From assembly GCA_005789055.1 (NCBI GenBank), contig SYAA01000253.1, positions 1 through 9,397 on the forward strand: a stretch of 9,397 nucleotides of DNA, written 5' to 3'. The notes under the pieces were generated by a model that made no database searches, had not been told where the DNA came from, and was given only the letters and a program-made list of their open reading frames with translations. Positions 7,401 to 9,397 of the stretch are shown here, piece by piece. The stretch's first letter is position 1. Each line of letters opens with the position of its first letter. The stretch is from Actinomycetota bacterium (lineage in GTDB: Bacteria > Actinomycetota > Actinomycetes > Mycobacteriales > Mycobacteriaceae). The position numbers and the translations under genes are program-made.

Positions 7401-9013
7401 CCATCAGCGTGACCATTGACCCTGCCAATACCGACCCGACGGGCGGCACACCGGTCCTCGGTCTTCCAAACCCCGGGAGCGGTGCAATCACAGGTACCCT
7501 CACTGCTAGTGACATCGACGGCGACACCACCGTCTACTCCGCTCCGGAAACAACCGCATTAGGTGCCGTTACGATCGACCGGGTCACCGGCGCCTTTACG
7601 TACACGCCCACCGCGGATGCCCGCGCTGCAGCTGGCGCCGGCACTACCGATACCTTCGTGATCACGGTGACCGACGGCCATGGCGGCGTGGCAGCGGTAC
7701 CGGTGACCGTCACAATCACCAGTCCGGCACCGAATGTCGCTCCGGATTCCCTTTCACTCGCATTCAGTGGGTCTGAGGACTTGCTACGCGCGTATCTGAG
7801 TTCAAGCCAGCCAAGTGTCCCGGCGATTCCAGCGGGCGGTCGGCACACCCTCGTCGATGGCGAACTGTTCCTCGGTGGCAATTTCATCGAGACCGGGCTC
7901 AGCGCCGTTGGTTCGTTTGGCACGGCGAGCCCGAGCGGCAGACCGAGCGGATTCTTCGGAACGAAAAGAGGGAGTACCGAAAACGCCAAAATCGGACTGA
8001 GCAACGACGTCGATGGCTTCGGAAATGGCGTAGATGCCCGAATCGACTTCTTCTTCCCTGGCTCTCCCGAAGAGCGGTGGTCCGTCGGGTTCAACGGCAC
8101 GCAATACGGCGGGTTTTCCGCACTCAACGGCGATGACGGCAATGTGGCGATCAGCGATGCATCGGTCACCGACACGTCCTCCGGAGACATACTTTCGGGA
8201 ACCTTTGCCGCAATCGTCGATGACGTCCTCTCCACAACACAGATTCATAGCTTCCGGGTCAATGACAGTTTCTTCCAGACAACCGTGGAGCTGACCAACG
8301 TGGGAGAATCGCCCTTGAGCAACGTGGAATACATGCGTTCGTTCGATCCGGACAACACGGTCTTCCAAGGAGGGTCCTACACAACCATCAATACGGTGCG
8401 TGGCCAGGTGGCAACTGACGGCGTGGCCGCTGTGTCGGCCACCAGCCTCCCAGGCGACAATTACGAGTCGTTAACCGGACAACAGGCGACGATCCTCTAC
8501 TTGACGAGAGACGCGAAGGCCCTGGTATATCTCGGGGGATTCTCCAACTCCAATCCCTACGAGTACGACTCATCCAACCAATTGACCGGGTTGAGCCAGA
8601 CCGAGGATGGTGCGATCGGCATCATCTACAAGGCCGGCACCCTAGCTGCGGGCGAGTCTACAACGTTCACCTATTACACAACGCTCTCGACGGATGCCAA
8701 CGTCTCAGCGCTCATTGACAAAATAGAAACCCCCACCGTCACGGAAAAGGTCACCGGGGCGCGGGTGGGAATAGTTGCGGCAAATGACCCCAATCCGGGG
8801 GACGTCCTAACTTTCGCAGTGTCTGATTCGCGTTTCGAGATCACGACGGTCGACGGAGCTGAGGTCCTGAAACTCCGGGACACGGAATCTCTGGACTACG
8901 GCACGGAGCCGACCGTCTCACTCACCATCACCGCTACAGACTCTGCGGGCGCGGCAATCTCGCGGAATTTCACCGTGAATGTTGTGGAGGGCACCGTCGT
9001 CTCAGTTGCCTAG
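4277..9013 (+). CDS. Large secreted Ig-like/VCBS-cadherin repeat protein with nested domains
   Basis: A 1578-residue protein, probably exported and cell-surface or cell-wall associated. Order: basic n-region and hydrophobic signal (1-45); Thr/Ser/Ala/Pro/Arg-rich linker (46-about 150); a less polar stretch (150-250); an Ig-like domain introduced by RRIHYTLWNSHPT (250-375); six tandem VCBS/cadherin-like repeats (378-1152); a ~330-residue beta-rich region (1153-1485); and a terminal cadherin-like segment (1486-1578). The repeats share N-x-x-P starts, DADGD-type acidic loops that could bind calcium, GAFTYTP, an ARHAAAA segment and a DGHGG turn. No catalytic motif, LPXTG, transmembrane anchor or RTX nonapeptides are seen. 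Related proteins are thought to act as adhesins or structural surface proteins; that role is inferred here. ATG 4277 is the only plausible start after the in-frame stop at 4226. A putative terminator follows. Confidence 0.88.
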   Translation: MPAYNGSHRSKRQSANFPVLRWLQVGAITAGVSVALAASPGVAAAESAEATATGSTTADAGSSSANNPRTSPRAVPRPDATATKPRTRSTASTSPADISEDTAGVRRSVNGRFGSTPRVNRSVTTRSAANSSVQPAIIDSEAPRYSPVVTDLGGDLAPAAISAAIAHPMQPVTPATIAAIGPTTTAAWGVNPLVTRLGLPYPAQITAPVTTRSIITDMLGWIGLGALNPRVPGPAMPVSDFVAGVWVGIRRIHYTLWNSHPTLSLTTATADPLKVVVTGNLGGADVDGDVLTYAVSNPSKGTVEIAEDGTYTYTPDAEFAHTGGTDSFVASVSDTANPWHRYGLAGVVHHLVRQLAWAGVMNPDTKIVRVTVPVGFVNASPVVEEASVGAASPSTGAVLGTVATSDADGDTVTFTTKTAPLRGAVQLNSATGAFTYTPNAVARHEASAQGAAADALIDTFTLEIADGYGGTTLVPVTVAIAPANANPVAAAPTIGNPNVTTGAVAGALSITDADGDAATYPAAVSTDKGTAVIAANGTFVYTPNANARHAAAADAATAAERTDTFTVTISDGHGGTTAAVVTVAVGPFNTNPVAGTPTVATADAATGVIAGSLAATDADGDTTSVAAVTAPTRGTLTVDPATGAFTYTPDASARHAAAADGATDTDIADTFTLAVTDGHGGTTLVPVTVDILPANTAPAFGTPTVGDPNVSTGAVTGTMVVTDAEGDTPTYSIVDGPLNGTVTIDPATGVFVYTPTADARHDAARESGSTGTGLQTITLSNPAAVTMGTYGGWTSGVGTYNYVATYFTAAETGTYIFGQTSAPVDTVMEIYSGTFNPSAPGVGRLAVNDDTGPSEHVDAGATVTGCAGSAGLCPQVTANLTAGQVITLVVTTFSAGAPLGLPQSFYSNRGGTFAATAPGDSFTVAVNDGHGGITTSRISVPILPANVAPTAVASTGTADGSTGAVAGALAVSDADGDTTAVAAVTAPTRGTLTVDPATGAFTYTPDPSARHAAAADDASAADLTDTFTLAVTDGHGGTIAVPISVTIDPANTDPTGGTPVLGLPNPGSGAITGTLTASDIDGDTTVYSAPETTALGAVTIDRVTGAFTYTPTADARAAAGAGTTDTFVITVTDGHGGVAAVPVTVTITSPAPNVAPDSLSLAFSGSEDLLRAYLSSSQPSVPAIPAGGRHTLVDGELFLGGNFIETGLSAVGSFGTASPSGRPSGFFGTKRGSTENAKIGLSNDVDGFGNGVDARIDFFFPGSPEERWSVGFNGTQYGGFSALNGDDGNVAISDASVTDTSSGDILSGTFAAIVDDVLSTTQIHSFRVNDSFFQTTVELTNVGESPLSNVEYMRSFDPDNTVFQGGSYTTINTVRGQVATDGVAAVSATSLPGDNYESLTGQQATILYLTRDAKALVYLGGFSNSNPYEYDSSNQLTGLSQTEDGAIGIIYKAGTLAAGESTTFTYYTTLSTDANVSALIDKIETPTVTEKVTGARVGIVAANDPNPGDVLTFAVSDSRFEITTVDGAEVLKLRDTESLDYGTEPTVSLTITATDSAGAAISRNFTVNVVEGTVVSVA
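5024..5401 (+). other. Mycobacterial-type Ig-like (Big_9/VCBS-like) domain
   Basis: Residues about 250-375 begin with RRIHYTLWNSHPT, a lead-in I recall from many mycobacterial secreted proteins. They continue with VTGNLGGADVDGDVLTYAV, GTVEIAEDGTYTYTP and TGGTDSFVASVSD. The DVDGD loop (285-289) matches the acidic loops of the later repeats. The domain differs from those repeats by having a long His/Trp-containing insert (HRYGLAGVVHHLVRQLAW, 340-357) before its last strand. Confidence 0.6.
5408..7732 (+). repeat. Six tandem ~105-residue VCBS/cadherin-like repeats (R1-R6)
   Basis: The units start at each Asn of N-x-x-P: R1 5408-5725 (106 residues), R2 5726-6040 (105), R3 6041-6358 (106), R4 6359-7111 (251, interrupted), R5 7112-7426 (105), R6 7427-7732 (102). 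Each has TGAV-x-G, a DADGD-like loop (DAEGD in R4, DIDGD in R6), a TYTP strand end and DGHGG (DGYGG in R1). Subtypes follow the residue after YTP: N in R1 and R2, D in R3 and R5, T in R4 and R6. R3 and R5 share an identical 26-residue run (residues 625-650 and 981-1006), with clear similarity at DNA level too. Confidence 0.85.
6584..7027 (+). other. PPC-like beta domain inserted into repeat R4
   Basis: Residues about 770-917 separate the ARHDAA segment of R4 from its closing strand DSFTVAVNDGHGG. The insert reads as a self-contained beta-sandwich: YFTAAETGTYIFGQ (806-819), DTVMEIYSGTFNPSAPG (825-841), LAVNDDTG (845-852) and TANLTAGQVITLVVTTFSAG (877-896). This order is typical of pre-peptidase C-terminal (PPC)-like surface domains. 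It holds both cysteines of the protein, CAGSAGLC (866-873), probably a disulfide loop. The family assignment is by pattern only. Confidence 0.6.
7733..8731 (+). other. ~330-residue beta-rich C-terminal domain of lower GC
   Basis: Residues 1153-1485 show no repeat. They contain WSVGFNGTQYGGF (1268-1280), TTVELTNVGESPLSNVEYMR (1335-1354), FDPDN (1356-1360), QATILYLTRDAKALVYLGGF (1403-1422) and STTFTYYTTL (1461-1470). I recall similar FDPD-containing domains in large repeat adhesins of Gram-negative bacteria but cannot name the family. GC is visibly lower than in the repeats: hand counts give 31/60 at 8521-8580 and 33/60 at 8281-8340, against 45/60 at 6241-6300. Confidence 0.5.
8732..9010 (+). 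other. Terminal cadherin-like segment
   Basis: Residues 1486-1578 match the bacterial cadherin-repeat pattern: TVTEKVTGARVGIVAANDP, then GDVLTFAVSDSRFEI, LKLRDTESLDYGTEP and LTITATDSAGA ending in FTVNVV. The usual opening of such a repeat (N-x-A-P followed by a short strand) is absent here, but NVAPDSLSL occurs 330 residues earlier. The protein ends 10 residues after the last strand with no anchor signal. Confidence 0.65.
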
Positions 9014-9022
9014 CGCCGCAGA

Positions 9023-9041
9023 GGGGCTGGCCTAGAGCCCC
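9023..9041 (+). terminator. Putative hairpin terminator after the large repeat gene
   Basis: GGGGCT (9023-9028) and AGCCCC (9036-9041) form a perfect 6-bp GC-rich stem with a 7-base loop, 10 bases after the stop codon. No U-tract follows, which is common among proposed mycobacterial intrinsic terminators but weakens the call. Confidence 0.45.
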
Positions 9042-9094
9042 GAAAGGTGTAGGGAACAGCTGCAGGGACATGCCTCGAGTTGCATTGCTGCATC

Positions 9095-9100
9095 TAGAAT
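9095..9100 (+). promoter_or_regulatory. Putative -10 box of the glutamine synthetase gene (TAGAAT), leaderless layout
   Basis: TAGAAT is close to the ideal TANNNT/TATAAT -10 box and is followed by exactly 6 bases and then ATG at 9107, so transcription should start at the A of the start codon. The TAG within the box is also an in-frame stop, which excludes any longer N-terminus. No Shine-Dalgarno is present. Confidence 0.55.
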
Positions 9101-9106
9101 CACCCC

Positions 9107-9397
9107 ATGAGCACGTCCGGTGACGTAGGCGGTAACGGCGTAGTCCTCGGAACCATCGTCAACCCGGCGGGCCTGACTTTGGCCAAGACCGTCCCGGCCA
9201 GCGGCGCCGGCAGATTCACCGATCCGGGTCTCGGAGCCAGCCCGACCTGGCACGGTTTCGCGATCGACCGCGTCGGCATCGCCTTCACCGACGACATCAG
9301 CGTCGTCGGCGACCAGCGGTTGCGCATCGACGCCGATGCGCTACGCACCATCGACGACGGCCTCGCGTGGGCACCGGCGTCGTTCTTCGATCAGGAC
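9107..9397 (+). CDS. Glutamine synthetase family protein, N-terminal part (runs off right edge)
   Basis: Ninety-seven codons are visible. GTIVNPAGLTLAKTVPASGA (residues 15-34) is the start of the beta-grasp domain, equivalent to the D-x-x-G-x-x-R/K-x-K-x-V-P turn of GS-family enzymes. GLGASPTWHGFAID (41-54), TDDISVVGDQRLRID (61-75) and GLAWAPASFFDQD (85-97) continue that domain. The ATP and metal sites lie beyond the edge. The sequence resembles mycobacterial GlnA3 as I remember it, rather than the main nitrogen-assimilating GlnA1. GlnA3-type enzymes are linked to gamma-glutamylation of amines such as polyamines, so glutamine formation should not be assumed. The N-terminus is short, with no helical extension, and the start is fixed by the leaderless promoter. 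Confidence 0.85.
   Translation, partial: MSTSGDVGGNGVVLGTIVNPAGLTLAKTVPASGAGRFTDPGLGASPTWHGFAIDRVGIAFTDDISVVGDQRLRIDADALRTIDDGLAWAPASFFDQD

Noticed and set aside
5408..7732. Tandem repeats as a CRISPR array or non-coding satellite
   Set aside because: The period is about 315 bases, the frame is kept throughout, and the variation follows protein-domain conservation.
7534..8368. Long minus-strand frames opposite the C-terminal domain (7534-8235 and 7802-8368)
   Set aside because: I considered an antisense gene because GC is lower here, but neither frame shows a motif or a good ribosome binding site, and the plus-strand frame is continuous with the repeats.

Overview
The window reads as chromosomal DNA of a high-GC actinobacterium, most likely a fast-growing environmental mycobacterium (Mycolicibacterium type). 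Four things point there: strongly GC-biased third codon positions, several apparently leaderless genes in which a TANNNT -10 box sits about 6-7 bases before an ATG or GTG, a large secreted Ig-like/VCBS-repeat protein with the mycobacterial-style RWLQVGA signal region, and a glutamine synthetase start resembling mycobacterial GlnA3. The genus is inferred from remembered protein families; no search was run.

Layout: (1) 1-812, minus strand: the 5' 270 codons of a GH13 alpha-amylase-family enzyme, cut by the window edge. (2) 878-2988, plus strand: a three-gene cluster of a PaaI-like hotdog thioesterase, an EthD-domain protein and an enoyl-CoA hydratase/isomerase. The first two are separated by 13 bases with a strong Shine-Dalgarno; the third starts 10 bases after the second and seems to have its own leaderless promoter, whose -10 box contains the stop codon of the gene before it. 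(3) 2996-3502, minus strand: a small SET-domain protein, convergent with the crotonase. (4) 3595-4089, plus strand: an AhpD-like/carboxymuconolactone decarboxylase family protein with a CxxC, divergent from the SET gene. (5) 4277-9013, plus strand: a 1578-residue secreted repeat protein that fills half the window. (6) 9107-9397, plus strand: the first 97 codons of a glutamine-synthetase-family gene, running off the right edge.

The small metabolic genes (thioesterase, EthD, crotonase, CMD) fit acyl-CoA or aromatic/lipid catabolism, but no specific pathway can be named. The most unusual object is the large repeat protein: one mycobacterial-type Ig-like domain, then six ~105-residue VCBS/cadherin-like repeats with DxDGD loops. 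The fourth repeat is split by a ~146-residue PPC-like domain carrying the protein's only two cysteines. A ~330-residue domain of clearly lower GC then appears to sit inside a terminal cadherin-like repeat. No C-terminal anchor is seen.

There are no rRNA or tRNA genes, mobile elements or CRISPR arrays that I can support. No stretch longer than 300 bases lacks a gene; the longest gap is 4090-4276.
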